From assembly GCF_029051645.1 (NCBI RefSeq), contig NZ_JAACFS010000003.1:62001-126000 (forward strand): DNA of 64,000 nt, given 5' to 3'. The DNA is from Bradyrhizobium sp. CSA112 (lineage in GTDB: Bacteria; Pseudomonadota; Alphaproteobacteria; Rhizobiales; Xanthobacteraceae). Shown here in pieces: positions 24,352 to 32,774 of the stretch. Every line of letters starts with the position of its first letter. The stretch's first letter is position 1. The position numbers were made by a program, and so were the translations under genes. The notes beneath the pieces were generated by a model. It ran no database searches and had not been told where the DNA came from. It saw only the letters and a program-made list of their open reading frames with translations.

Positions 24352-25461
24352 TTGATACCTTTTCTGGATCTGAAAGCTCAATATCGCCAGATCAAGCCAC
24401 AGGTCGACGCTGCGGTTGCGCGGGTCATCGACAGCGCTCAATTTGTTCTGGGGCCGGATGTCGCCGCCTTTGAGGATCGCTTTGCAGCCTATTGCAACGT
24501 TGATCACTGCCGCGCGGTCAATAGCGGAACCTCGGCGTTGCATCTTGCGCTGCTCGCGGCGGACGTCGGGCCTGGCGACGAGGTGATTACGGTGTCGATG
24601 ACGTTCGTCGCTACGACTGCAGCGATCCTGTACTGCGGTGCCAAGCCGGTATTTGTCGACGTTGATCCGGTCTCCTGGACAATGAACCCAGCCTTGATTG
24701 AGGCCGCGATCACGCCGCGAACGAAGGCGATCCTACCTGTGCACTTGCACGGGCTGATGGCGGACATGGATCCGATCATGGAGATCGCTCGCCGCCACGG
24801 GCTCGTCGTCATCGAGGACGCGGCGCAGGCTCATGGTGCGGAGTATAAGGGTCGGCGCGCCGGATCCATCGGCGATCTTGGCTGCTTCAGCTTCTATCCC
24901 GGCAAAAATCTGGGAGCATACGGGGAGGGCGGGGCGGTGGTTACTAACAGCGCGGACTTCGCTCGACGAATTTCGCTGCTCCGTGATTGGGGCCAGGAAT
25001 CCAAATACAACCACGTTGTCGCGGGCTACAACTTCCGTATGGATGGCATTCAGGGCGCCGTGCTGAACGTCAAGATGGACCACCTCGAATCCTGGACCGA
25101 GGGGCGCCGGAGAGTGGCCATGCAATATGGCTCTCTGCTGGAGAAGCTTCCGTTCGAACGTCCCCGAGCGCCGACCCACAGCCGGCATGTCTACCACGTA
25201 TATGCGGTGACGCTTCCCCGGCGTGACGAGGCGCTGAAGGTGCTGCAGGAAGGCGGGATTGGCGTGGGCATTCACTATCCCGTTCCGGTTCATCTGCAGA
25301 AGGCCTACGCGAATCTTGGCTGTCGCGCGGGCGACTATCCCGTCACTGAACGGCTGGCGAACGAATTCCTGTCGCTACCGATCTATCCGGAACTGCGGCC
25401 GGACCAGGTGGCAGAAGTCGTAGCTCAGCTGCAGAAGGCGGTGCTTGTCGAGGCGGCCTAA
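24352..25461 (+). CDS. DegT/DnrJ/EryC1/StrS aminotransferase (probable WbpE-type)
   Basis: A 369-residue PLP-dependent sugar aminotransferase. TTG 24352 is preferred because GGAGAGG sits nine bases upstream and the family start (IPFLDLKAQYRQIK) begins there. Motifs: NSGTSALHLAL, GDEVITVSMTFVAT, VIEDAAQAHGA, FSFYPGKNLGAYGEGG (PLP lysine in PGKN), and GYNFRMDGIQGAVL. In the diacetamido-mannuronate route this step adds an amino group to the 3-keto sugar with glutamate as donor. Its pairing with the WbpD-type gene supports this; other keto-sugars remain possible. Confidence 0.9.
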   Translation: MIPFLDLKAQYRQIKPQVDAAVARVIDSAQFVLGPDVAAFEDRFAAYCNVDHCRAVNSGTSALHLALLAADVGPGDEVITVSMTFVATTAAILYCGAKPVFVDVDPVSWTMNPALIEAAITPRTKAILPVHLHGLMADMDPIMEIARRHGLVVIEDAAQAHGAEYKGRRAGSIGDLGCFSFYPGKNLGAYGEGGAVVTNSADFARRISLLRDWGQESKYNHVVAGYNFRMDGIQGAVLNVKMDHLESWTEGRRRVAMQYGSLLEKLPFERPRAPTHSRHVYHVYAVTLPRRDEALKVLQEGGIGVGIHYPVPVHLQKAYANLGCRAGDYPVTERLANEFLSLPIYPELRPDQVAEVVAQLQKAVLVEAA

Positions 25462-25526
25462 GGCATCCCGGCTAAAGCACGTGTCATGCACGACTGCTTG
25501 CCGAGACACAACAACAGGAGAGCATC

Positions 25527-26531
25527 TTGGCTGATCTTAAGGGTAGGCGCATTCTGGTCACGGGTGGTGCGGGCTTTATCGGCTCGCATATCATCGACTT
25601 GCTGTGCGACGAAGGCTGTGTCGAAATCGTTGCATTCGACAACATGGTGAGGGGGCGGCCGGAAAATCTTCGGCGCGCCATGTCACGGGGTCCCGTGCGC
25701 CTTGTCCATGGCGATATTCGGGACCGCGAGCTCATGGCGGCGCTGGTGCAGGCCGCCGACATTGTCTTTCACCAGGCTGCGCTTCGGATCACCCACTGTG
25801 CCGCCGAGCCGCGTCTGGCTATGGAGGTCATGGTTGACGCGACGTTCGATTTGCTCGAACTGTGCGCCAAGCACAATGTGGAGAAGGTCATCGCTGCGTC
25901 CTCTGCATCGGTGTACGGTATGGCGGATGAGTTTCCCACGACGGAGCGGCAGAATCCCTACGATAACCGTACCCTTTATGGGGCGGCCAAGGCGTTCAAC
26001 GAAGGGCTGCTGCGCACCTTCAACGACATGCACGGGCTCGACTACGTCGCGTTCCGCTATTTCAATGTCTATGGTGACCGCATGGACATCCATGGTCGCT
26101 ACACCGAGGTGCTGATACGCTGGATGGAGCGGTTGGAAGAAGGCCTGCCTCCGATTATCTTCGGCGATGGTCAGCAGACCATGGATTTTGTCCATGTTCG
26201 CGACGTTGCTCGCGCCAATGTTATGGGAGCGAAGGCAAAGCTGACCGACCAGGTATTCAATGTCGCGAGCGGGACCGAGACAAGCCTGCTGCAGCTTGCT
26301 ACGACCCTCGCCTCGGTGATGGGTCATCGTGGCTTGACGCCGGAATTCGCGCCGGAGCGATCGGTCAATCCGGTGCCACGCCGCTTGGCTTCGACGGGGA
26401 AAGCGGAACGTCTGCTCGGCTTCCGTTCGAGTGTGCCGCTTGAACAGGGACTTGGCGACCTGGTGAAATGGTGGCGAGCTGAACGAGGATCACTCGCGGC
26501 GGCCCGACAGAGAGAGACGGTGGCTTCGTGA
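25527..26531 (+). CDS. NAD-dependent epimerase/dehydratase (extended SDR)
   Basis: A 334-residue extended short-chain dehydrogenase acting on a nucleotide sugar. It starts at TTG 25527 after AGGAGAG. The NAD motif is VTGGAGFIGSHI, the catalytic triad region has ASSASVYG and YGAAKAFNE (YxxxK), and the C-terminal substrate part has FGDGQQTMDFVHVRDVA. It overlaps the next aminotransferase gene by 4 bp. The pair suggests a 4-keto intermediate made here and aminated next, but a plain 4-epimerase is also possible. Confidence 0.88.
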   Translation: MADLKGRRILVTGGAGFIGSHIIDLLCDEGCVEIVAFDNMVRGRPENLRRAMSRGPVRLVHGDIRDRELMAALVQAADIVFHQAALRITHCAAEPRLAMEVMVDATFDLLELCAKHNVEKVIAASSASVYGMADEFPTTERQNPYDNRTLYGAAKAFNEGLLRTFNDMHGLDYVAFRYFNVYGDRMDIHGRYTEVLIRWMERLEEGLPPIIFGDGQQTMDFVHVRDVARANVMGAKAKLTDQVFNVASGTETSLLQLATTLASVMGHRGLTPEFAPERSVNPVPRRLASTGKAERLLGFRSSVPLEQGLGDLVKWWRAERGSLAAARQRETVAS

Positions 26532-27670
26532 TACCGATCGCACTGCCGCTGCTCGGAGATGAAGAGGCCGATGCGGCCCGAGCCGCCGTGTTGTCGGGCT
26601 GGGTTTCTCAAGGTCCGCAGGTGGCAGCCTTCGAGCGCGATTTCGCCGCGCTGGTCGGCGCGCCCCACGCCTGCGCCGTTTCCAACTGCACCACGGCCCT
26701 GCACCTTGCCTTGACCGCGCTGGATATCGGGCCGGGCGACGAAGTGATCACCGTTAGCCATTCCTTTATCGCGACGGCCAATTGCATCCGATACTGCGGG
26801 GCGACCCCAGTCTTTGTCGATATCGAACCAGATACTTACAATATGGATCCGGATCGCGTCGCCGAAGCGATCACGCCGGCTACGCGTGCGATTATCGCCG
26901 TGCACCAGATGGGCATGCCCTGTGATCTCAGGGCGATCGCCGCTGTGGCAGATCGGCATGGCGTGATCCTGATCGAGGACGCAGCTTGCGCCGCCGGCAG
27001 CGAGATACGCGTGAATGGCCACTGGGAGCGGGTCGGAAAGCCGCACGGCCTGATCGCGTGCTTTTCCTTCCATCCCCGCAAGGTGATCACAACCGGCGAG
27101 GGTGGGATGCTCACCACTGCCGATCCGGAGCTCGATCGAAAGTTCAGGCTGCTTCGTCAGCACAGCATGAGCGTGCCGGATACCGTGCGCCATGGCTCCC
27201 CGCGAGTGATCTTCGAGGACTACCTCACAATCGGGTTTAATTACCGCATGACCGACATCCAGGCTGCGGTAGGCCGCAAGCAACTGGAGCGGCTTCCTGA
27301 GCTTGTCGCACGCCGTCGCGCACTTGCGTCCCGCTATACCGAGTTGCTCGGCAATATTGAAAGCCTGCGGCTGCCTACTGAGCCGGACTGGGCTAGCTCC
27401 AACTGGCAGAGCTATTGTGTGCGCCTGCCGAACCGTCTCGATCAACGAACAGTCATGCAAAATCTGCTGGATCGAGGGATTGCAACGCGTCGCGGTATCA
27501 TGTGTTCGCATCGCGAGCCGACTTATTCTGATGCAGATCAGCGCCACGACCTGCGACAATCGGAATCTGCGCAGGATCATTCCATTCTGCTTCCGATCTA
27601 CGCGCAGATGAGCAATGACGACCAACTTTACGTCGCCGATTGCCTGAAGGGGCAGTTAAGACAAGTCTAA
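26528..27670 (+). CDS. DegT/DnrJ/EryC1/StrS aminotransferase, second
   Basis: A 380-residue PLP-dependent sugar aminotransferase starting at GTG 26528, overlapping the SDR stop. Motifs: SNCTTALHLALTALDIGPGD, SHSFIATANCIRYCGA, LIEDAACAAGSEI, FSFHPRKVITTGEGG (PLP lysine in HPRK), and GFNYRMTDIQAAVG. It differs clearly from the 24352 product and is probably the partner of the SDR at 25527, making a 4-amino sugar. Substrate unknown. Confidence 0.9.
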   Translation: MIPIALPLLGDEEADAARAAVLSGWVSQGPQVAAFERDFAALVGAPHACAVSNCTTALHLALTALDIGPGDEVITVSHSFIATANCIRYCGATPVFVDIEPDTYNMDPDRVAEAITPATRAIIAVHQMGMPCDLRAIAAVADRHGVILIEDAACAAGSEIRVNGHWERVGKPHGLIACFSFHPRKVITTGEGGMLTTADPELDRKFRLLRQHSMSVPDTVRHGSPRVIFEDYLTIGFNYRMTDIQAAVGRKQLERLPELVARRRALASRYTELLGNIESLRLPTEPDWASSNWQSYCVRLPNRLDQRTVMQNLLDRGIATRRGIMCSHREPTYSDADQRHDLRQSESAQDHSILLPIYAQMSNDDQLYVADCLKGQLRQV

Positions 27671-27764
27671 CGACGTCGCAGGAAATCTTTGGAAGTGAAC
27701 GGTTGGCATGTGAGAGCCTGCTCACAGCCAGGACTAGATAGACTCATCGGACGCCGGCTGTGCC

Positions 27765-28451
27765 ATGAACAATTACGAAATAATGCTCTATGTCTCTGCC
27801 TTCGGGCGGTATCAGCATGTCTTTCAGAAGTATCGCGCCTATACCATGGTGGGCAGGCTGAGATATCTGGAGAACCTTGCCCTTGCCAAGGTAGCCGTTA
27901 GCAATCCGGCGCTCCAACAAGGAGCGATCGTAGAATGCGGCACCTGGAAAGGCGGAATGTCGGCAGGATTGATTGAGGTAGGGGGGCCGGAACGAAAATA
28001 CTTCTTCTTTGACTCTTTCGAAGGATTGCCTCCGGCCGAAGCAATCGATGGAGTAGCGGCTAAACGCTATCAAGAAAATACGTCCGCGCCTGAATATGCC
28101 GACAATTGTAGTGCTACTCTGGATGAATTCAAATCTACGATTGCCTTGACGAAATGTCCCTGGAAGAACATCGAGATCGTACCTGGCTTCTTCGAGCAAT
28201 CGCTCAAGACGTTCACTGCTCCGCCGGTGGCGGTGCTTCGGCTCGACGGCGACTGGTATTCCTCCACGATATTGTGCCTGACGAAGTTTTGGGAAGTCAT
28301 TCTACCTGGTGGCCTGATCCTTATTGATGACTATTATCACTGGGACGGTTGCACCATAGCTGTCCACGAATTCCTTAGTTCGAAGAAGGCGACCGAACGC
28401 GTGCGTCAGGGACGGATCGGCGGCGTCGCCTTCATCAGAAAAGAGCTCTGA
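27765..28451 (+). CDS. TylF/MycF-family sugar O-methyltransferase
   Basis: A 228-residue SAM-dependent methyltransferase of the macrocin O-methyltransferase type. Motifs: GAIVECGTWKGGMSAGL (SAM site), YFFFDSFEGLPP, VAVLRLDGDWYSST (metal-binding Asp) and GLILIDDYYHWDGC. Family members methylate sugar hydroxyls and need Mg2+. It follows the second aminotransferase by about 95 bp, so it may methylate a residue of the repeat unit. Confidence 0.9.
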   Translation: MNNYEIMLYVSAFGRYQHVFQKYRAYTMVGRLRYLENLALAKVAVSNPALQQGAIVECGTWKGGMSAGLIEVGGPERKYFFFDSFEGLPPAEAIDGVAAKRYQENTSAPEYADNCSATLDEFKSTIALTKCPWKNIEIVPGFFEQSLKTFTAPPVAVLRLDGDWYSSTILCLTKFWEVILPGGLILIDDYYHWDGCTIAVHEFLSSKKATERVRQGRIGGVAFIRKEL

Positions 28452-28513
28452 GCACCGGAGTGGCGCTGCACGAGAGTCGGGAGCCTGGATCGCAAGATTG
28501 ACCGGAGCGCGCT

Positions 28514-28933
28514 ATGCCAACGGTTGAAGAGAATCTGCGAGGTTGGGACGCTACCTACGATTGGAGGGGCCAAGGAGAAGAATGGTCTTCAGCATGGGGC
28601 AGTTCCGAGGCGCAATGGTTCGGAGCGATTATCCCTCGAATTCATCGGTTCCTCGGCCGAAACCATACTGGAGATCATCCGGGCTATGGACGATGGACGG
28701 AATTTCTGAAAGCCAACTGCCAGCGCCTAGAGATCGTAGACCTGTCGGAGAATTGTGTACAAGCGTGCCGGCGCACAGGAGAGCCGATCATGGTCCTGAA
28801 CTTCCTGCGGTGGTTTCGTCAGGACCAGCGCACAGCCTTCGGCACCGTGACGGGGAGAGTGGGCGAACTGAGCTCGGATTTTGGTGCCGTAGGACCGGTC
28901 AGTTCCCTCGAGCCAAGCGGAGCGCTGTGGTAG
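28514..28933 (+). pseudogene. Decayed SAM-dependent methyltransferase fragment
   Basis: The start (MPTVEENLRGWDATYDW, EEWSSAWGSSEAQWFGAI, PRIHRFLG) matches a common class of polysaccharide-locus methyltransferases. The SAM motif is split: the expected ETILEI appears in another frame at about 28660-28680 while PGYGRWTEFLK is back in the first frame, so two compensating shifts are present. The C-terminal domain is not recognisable, and the frame stops at 28933, short of the usual 230-250 residues. Probably non-functional. Confidence 0.65.
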
Positions 28934-29015
28934 GCGGTGCTTCGAGACGATCCCTTCGATTCCATTCGCGTGAGCCGAAATATCAACTATAATTGCTGTA
29001 GACAAACTATGCCTC

Positions 29016-29768
29016 GTGGGTCCTATGCGGCATCGGTCTTACAATATGGGTGGGAGGCTTCTGGCGTTTTGTTCAGTAGCCCTGCACAAACTGCGTCACG
29101 AGGGCATGAGCAGCGTGTTGCGCCGCTGCTTCAACAAACCCCACGAATGGTACCGGGTAAGGCGAGCCCGCAGCGAAAGCAAATTCGATCGGGAATTTGG
29201 TACCGACACAGAAACCGTAGTGCCGTTGTGGAAACTGGAGATTGATAGCCAATATCGAGACGAAGGGACTCGTTATCAAACTATCGATCCCGATGCCGTT
29301 CGGATTGCTATCGAAAATTTGCCGATCGAGTTTGAAGATTTTGTGTATATCGATCTAGGGTCAGGAAAGGGCCGAACTCTCCTGATCGCCTCCGAATATC
29401 CTTTCAAACAAACGGTGGGTGTCGAGTTCTCGCTCGAATTACACACAATCGCAACTGGAAACATTGACAGATATTCGAAACGCAAATGTAAGAACGTATC
29501 CTCGTTGCATCTTGACGCCGCATCATTCGATTTCCCGCCCGACAACATGGTCATTTATATGTACCATCCATTCGGTGAAAGCGTTTTTCGGCGCGTGCTC
29601 GAAAACCTAGAAGTCTCGCTCGACCATAGGGATAGAGAAGTCTATGTCATCTACTTCAACCCTGTGCTCGCAAATTTGCTCGACGATTCGGCTTTCCTAG
29701 AGCGCATCGAACTTCCAGCCCTGGCGGCCATCTATAAGCACATCCCGAGCAGCCGCCCACTAGCATAG
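29016..29768 (+). CDS. Class I SAM-dependent methyltransferase-like protein
   Basis: Up to 250 residues from GTG 29016; ATGs at 29025 or 29049 are alternatives. A basic N-terminus is followed by a Rossmann methyltransferase core: FVYIDLGSGKGRTLLIASEYPF, VGVEFSLELHTIA, then MVIYMYHPFGESVF in the motif IV region. It lies just after the decayed methyltransferase. Substrate unknown; glycan methylation is an inference from the locus. Confidence 0.82.
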   Translation: MGPMRHRSYNMGGRLLAFCSVALHKLRHEGMSSVLRRCFNKPHEWYRVRRARSESKFDREFGTDTETVVPLWKLEIDSQYRDEGTRYQTIDPDAVRIAIENLPIEFEDFVYIDLGSGKGRTLLIASEYPFKQTVGVEFSLELHTIATGNIDRYSKRKCKNVSSLHLDAASFDFPPDNMVIYMYHPFGESVFRRVLENLEVSLDHRDREVYVIYFNPVLANLLDDSAFLERIELPALAAIYKHIPSSRPLA

Positions 29769-30029
29769 CGGCGGGACAGATGCGCGCCCTGCGCCGAAGA
29801 TTTGCGAAAATGAAAGAAGAACGGCGAGGCAAGCGCGAGCTTGTCTTTCGGATGTGGTACTGGAAACTGCGCTCAGAGGCCGCCGCCACATAGCGCATAA
29901 GGCGTAGCTCACTGGCACCCGTCGCAATATAGCGAAGGTGCGATATAGCTGGCCACGCTGACAGCACAACAGCACATCGTCAGAATGAAGGTGGTCAGCA
30001 GCTAGAATAGGTTTTTTGTAGAATGGATA

Positions 30030-30274
30030 CTCGCGGTCAGATTGTGGATGCCGTCGCTCGGCACTTTCGTGGTCAGGGTCCACAGCGCTGCCGCCTTTCG
30101 CCGTTGCCGTCCCGATCTGTGCGCGCCGTCGAATACCTTGACCGTGCTGTTAGCAGGCCAGTGATCAGCGTCAGCTTGTTGGCATTGGTGATATGGTTAC
30201 CTATGAGACCGGTGTCGGCGATAACGAGTTGATTTGCGGAGCGGCCGACCGTGACGGTGGCGGCGCTGCCGGGA
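30030..30274 (-). pseudogene. Decayed Ig-like module, tail of truncated beta-helix gene
   Basis: Read on the minus strand with frame changes, this stretch matches the first Ig-like module of the 1492-residue protein at 48947: NHITNANKLTL, then STVKVFDGA, TATAKGGSA, WTLTTK and DGIHNLT. At least three indels break it. It shows that the shorter gene at 30275-31483 once continued into the same modular architecture. Confidence 0.7.
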
Positions 30275-31483
30275 TCACCGGATCGAGCGGCTGGGATGGG
30301 GCGATGGTCTGATATTGATCGTCTTTCCGGTCGCCATGTCGATGTTGCCGGAATATGTCATCTGGGACCCACTCCCCGGATAGAAGAAGAAGTAGGCTCC
30401 GGCGCTATACATGTAGTTATTCTGCACCACACCGGTTTCTCCCGGCTGGGCATGGATCATGGCCGAGACTGATGGATTGCCCGACGCATCCGGGATCGCG
30501 ATGATCGTGTTATTGGCAATGAGGCCATTACCGCCATCAGCAAGCTGAATCAGTTCGCCGCCAGCCGCCTGTGGTGACTGATAGATCGTATTGTAGGAGA
30601 CGACAGTGTTCGGAAAACTGCCCATCATTTGCAAGACATTGAGGTGGGCACCGGCGACGGTGCCGCCGTCCATGATCAGATTGTAGCTGTAATTGACCGT
30701 GCCGCCGTTGTTGAGTTCAACGAAATGCTGCGCGCTATCGTGCATGTAGTTGTACTGCACGATCTTGTTTTCCGAGCCAGACAACGTGACGAATGCCGAC
30801 GATTGCGTATCACCGGTGTGATCGAACGTGTTGGCAATAACGCTGACATTGGATGTCGATGGATCTGCGTAGATCGAACTGCCGGGGGGGAAATTCGAGT
30901 TCTTGATGGTCGTATTGCTTGCACCGTTCAAGACGTAAACACCCCAGCCCTTGAAGTCGTAGCCATCGAGGGTGACGTTGTTGCCGGTCACCCGGATCAG
31001 ATGATTGGCGGTGTCGATCGACACCCCGGACATCCTGATGGTCGAAGGGTTCTTGAGCACTGTACTGCTCGGAACGCCAACCGCGTAGTCAACGCCGGCC
31101 ACCTTCCACGGCGGCCGCGTCGCATAGCTATCCAGCAAGTGCGGAACCTGCGGCGATCCAGTCGGGGCTACTGAGCCGTCGTTAACAGCTATGAAGTTGG
31201 GGCTAAGCATAACTCCGCGCGTGGTCATGATGACGGACCAGGCGTCGCAGGCAAAACTGCTTCCGTAGGCGCGCAATGGATCAGGCAATTGAGACGATCC
31301 AGAACGCCCCGTGCCAAGCCCTTCCTCAGAGCAGGAAAGGCTATTGTCTGCGAGGAATATGAGGTCGCCTTGACGAGCCGCTTGCGGATAGGCCGGGAAC
31401 GTTGACCACAGTAGACCCACAATGCCAACAAAGGAAGTCAGGCAGTTCCAATTTGCAGGTCGAGGCTTTGCCTGACGGATCAC
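30275..31483 (-). CDS. Truncated secreted parallel beta-helix protein (degraded paralogue of 48947 protein)
   Basis: The GTG at 31483 is preceded by AGAGGAG. The N-terminus carries a Sec signal (LTSFVGIVGLLWSTFPAYPQA). About 60 unrelated residues follow, then a right-handed beta-helix (NHLIRVTGNNVTLDGYDF, TTIKNSNFPPGS, NKIVQYNYMHDS, NGLIANNTII) almost identical to residues 1-295 of the protein at 48947. After ATGKTIN the frame is lost and the Ig-like part is decayed. It could be a secreted remnant of about 400 residues or a pseudogene. Family members act as polysaccharide lyases, epimerases or binders. Confidence 0.7.
   Translation of the reverse strand: MIRQAKPRPANWNCLTSFVGIVGLLWSTFPAYPQAARQGDLIFLADNSLSCSEEGLGTGRSGSSQLPDPLRAYGSSFACDAWSVIMTTRGVMLSPNFIAVNDGSVAPTGSPQVPHLLDSYATRPPWKVAGVDYAVGVPSSTVLKNPSTIRMSGVSIDTANHLIRVTGNNVTLDGYDFKGWGVYVLNGASNTTIKNSNFPPGSSIYADPSTSNVSVIANTFDHTGDTQSSAFVTLSGSENKIVQYNYMHDSAQHFVELNNGGTVNYSYNLIMDGGTVAGAHLNVLQMMGSFPNTVVSYNTIYQSPQAAGGELIQLADGGNGLIANNTIIAIPDASGNPSVSAMIHAQPGETGVVQNNYMYSAGAYFFFYPGSGSQMTYSGNIDMATGKTINIRPSPHPSRSIR
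30316..31190 (-). repeat. Inverted copy of a 0.88-kb segment of the 48947 gene
   Basis: Reverse-complemented, this DNA matches 48951-49834 with only scattered differences and a small indel near the Gly-rich end. The repeats are in opposite orientation, about 17.8 kb apart. The match begins at the VNDGS codons and ends at ATGKTIN. Confidence 0.85.
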
Positions 31484-31554
31484 CCGGTACGCTCCTCTTT
31501 CCACCAACAAGCCGTCCTGCAGCACCAAGCCTCCACCCCAGCCGCCGGCCGGGA

Positions 31555-31625
31555 AGTAGATTAATCAAGCGTCGCGATTTAATATTAGACGAGATAATAA
31601 AAATTATATACTTTAAATCACTCAA
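31555..31625. promoter_or_regulatory. AT-rich divergent promoter region
   Basis: GATTTAATATTAGACGAG, AATAAAAATTATATACTTT and AAATCAC lie between the beta-helix gene (minus, 31483) and the methyltransferase gene (plus, 31734). Confidence 0.45.
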
Positions 31626-31733
31626 AAATGCCAGCCGGTTCTCGAAGCTCCTCCGAGTCTGGTGATGATTGCTACCGGTCTTGCTTGTTATCCAAGCAGA
31701 CCCGAACCACGTCGAAATGGAGGCTTGGTCGCC

Positions 31734-32399
31734 ATGAACCGCGTCGTGCTCTCTCGGCCCGATAATGTAAATAACCGCTTCCGTAAAAGTCGCTTTCAGG
31801 CGTTCAAGCGGCTCGTGGCCAACGCCATAGCTAAGAAAAACTTCTGCCGCATCCTCGATGTGGGCGGAACTCTCGAATATTGGCGCAGTTTTCAGGCAGA
31901 TTTGGATTGGTCCAAGGTCGACGTCACCTTGGTTAATCTGGACCCTGACCTGGTTGATCTTCCGGGATTTAAGTCTCTCTATTGCGATGCACGGAGTATC
32001 AGCCAATTCGCTGATAACAGCTTCGACGTTGTTCATTCAAACTCTGTTATCGAACACGTAGGCCGATGGAACGATATGGCCGCAATGGCTGGCGAGGTTA
32101 GGCGACTTGCCCCGGCATACTTCGTCCAGACGCCCTATTTCTGGTTTCCTCTTGAGCCACATGCACGCACTCTGTTCTTTCACTGGATGCCTGAATGCTG
32201 GCGTTACCGGCTCCTCATGAGACGTAGTCTCGGTTTCTGGCCCCAGCAACCAAATCTCGGATCTGCTGTCACAGCTGTTCAAAGTGCTCTCCTCCTGGAC
32301 AAGCGGCAGATGCAGTTCCTTTTTCCAGATGCCAGAATCGTCCCGGAACGGTGTTTTGGGTTGACAAAGTCACTGATCGCTATTCGCGAAGATAGCTAG
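31734..32399 (+). CDS. SAM-dependent methyltransferase-like protein
   Basis: ATG 31734 with GGAGG ten bases upstream; 221 residues. The fold is a class I methyltransferase: CRILDVGGTLEYW (SAM site), VTLVNLDPDLVDLPG, FDVVHSNSVIEHVGRW (motif IV/post-IV), and a C-terminal aromatic cap (YFVQTPYFWFPLEPHARTLF). It is followed by remnants of mobile DNA. Likely target is a sugar of the surface polymer; not certain. Confidence 0.87.
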   Translation: MNRVVLSRPDNVNNRFRKSRFQAFKRLVANAIAKKNFCRILDVGGTLEYWRSFQADLDWSKVDVTLVNLDPDLVDLPGFKSLYCDARSISQFADNSFDVVHSNSVIEHVGRWNDMAAMAGEVRRLAPAYFVQTPYFWFPLEPHARTLFFHWMPECWRYRLLMRRSLGFWPQQPNLGSAVTAVQSALLLDKRQMQFLFPDARIVPERCFGLTKSLIAIREDS

Positions 32400-32446
32400 C
32401 CTTCCGTGAAAAACCCATAAGTGCCTGATTGGGATTCGATTTCATG

Positions 32447-32660
32447 GGCGGCAATCGAGCCCGTGATCGGCCGCATGAACAGCGAAGGCTACCTCGGGCT
32501 GGTGCCATCTCAAAGGCTGGGGCGGTGAGGCTGGAACGTCATCCTCACTGCCGTCGGCCACAATCTGCGCCGCGTCCTTGTCTGGTTGAAGGTTTTGCTG
32601 CGCCCGATCCTGCGCGCCTATGCTGCGCGTTCACCCTCGCTCCGCAAACTGGCTTCATAG
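32447..32660 (+). pseudogene. IS5-type transposase C-terminal remnant
   Basis: Reading with two frame changes gives AIEPVIGRMNSEGYLG, CHLKGWGGEAG and VILTAVGHNLRRVLVWLKV, ending LRKLAS-stop at 32660. This is the C-terminal catalytic end of an IS5-related transposase. An IS21 element inserted at its stop codon. Confidence 0.75.
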
Positions 32661-32774
32661 CTGTCATTCGGCATGCAAAATTGACCCCCTAAGCCGGGGG
32701 ATCGGCGTCCAAAATTGACCCCCTAACGTTGGGCTGTTGCGCTGCCTGCTTTGGAATGAAGCAGGTGGTCGGGG

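Noticed and set aside
26324..27625. 433-codon minus-strand frame opposite the second aminotransferase
   Set aside because: Antisense shadow of a clear PLP enzyme, without motifs of its own.
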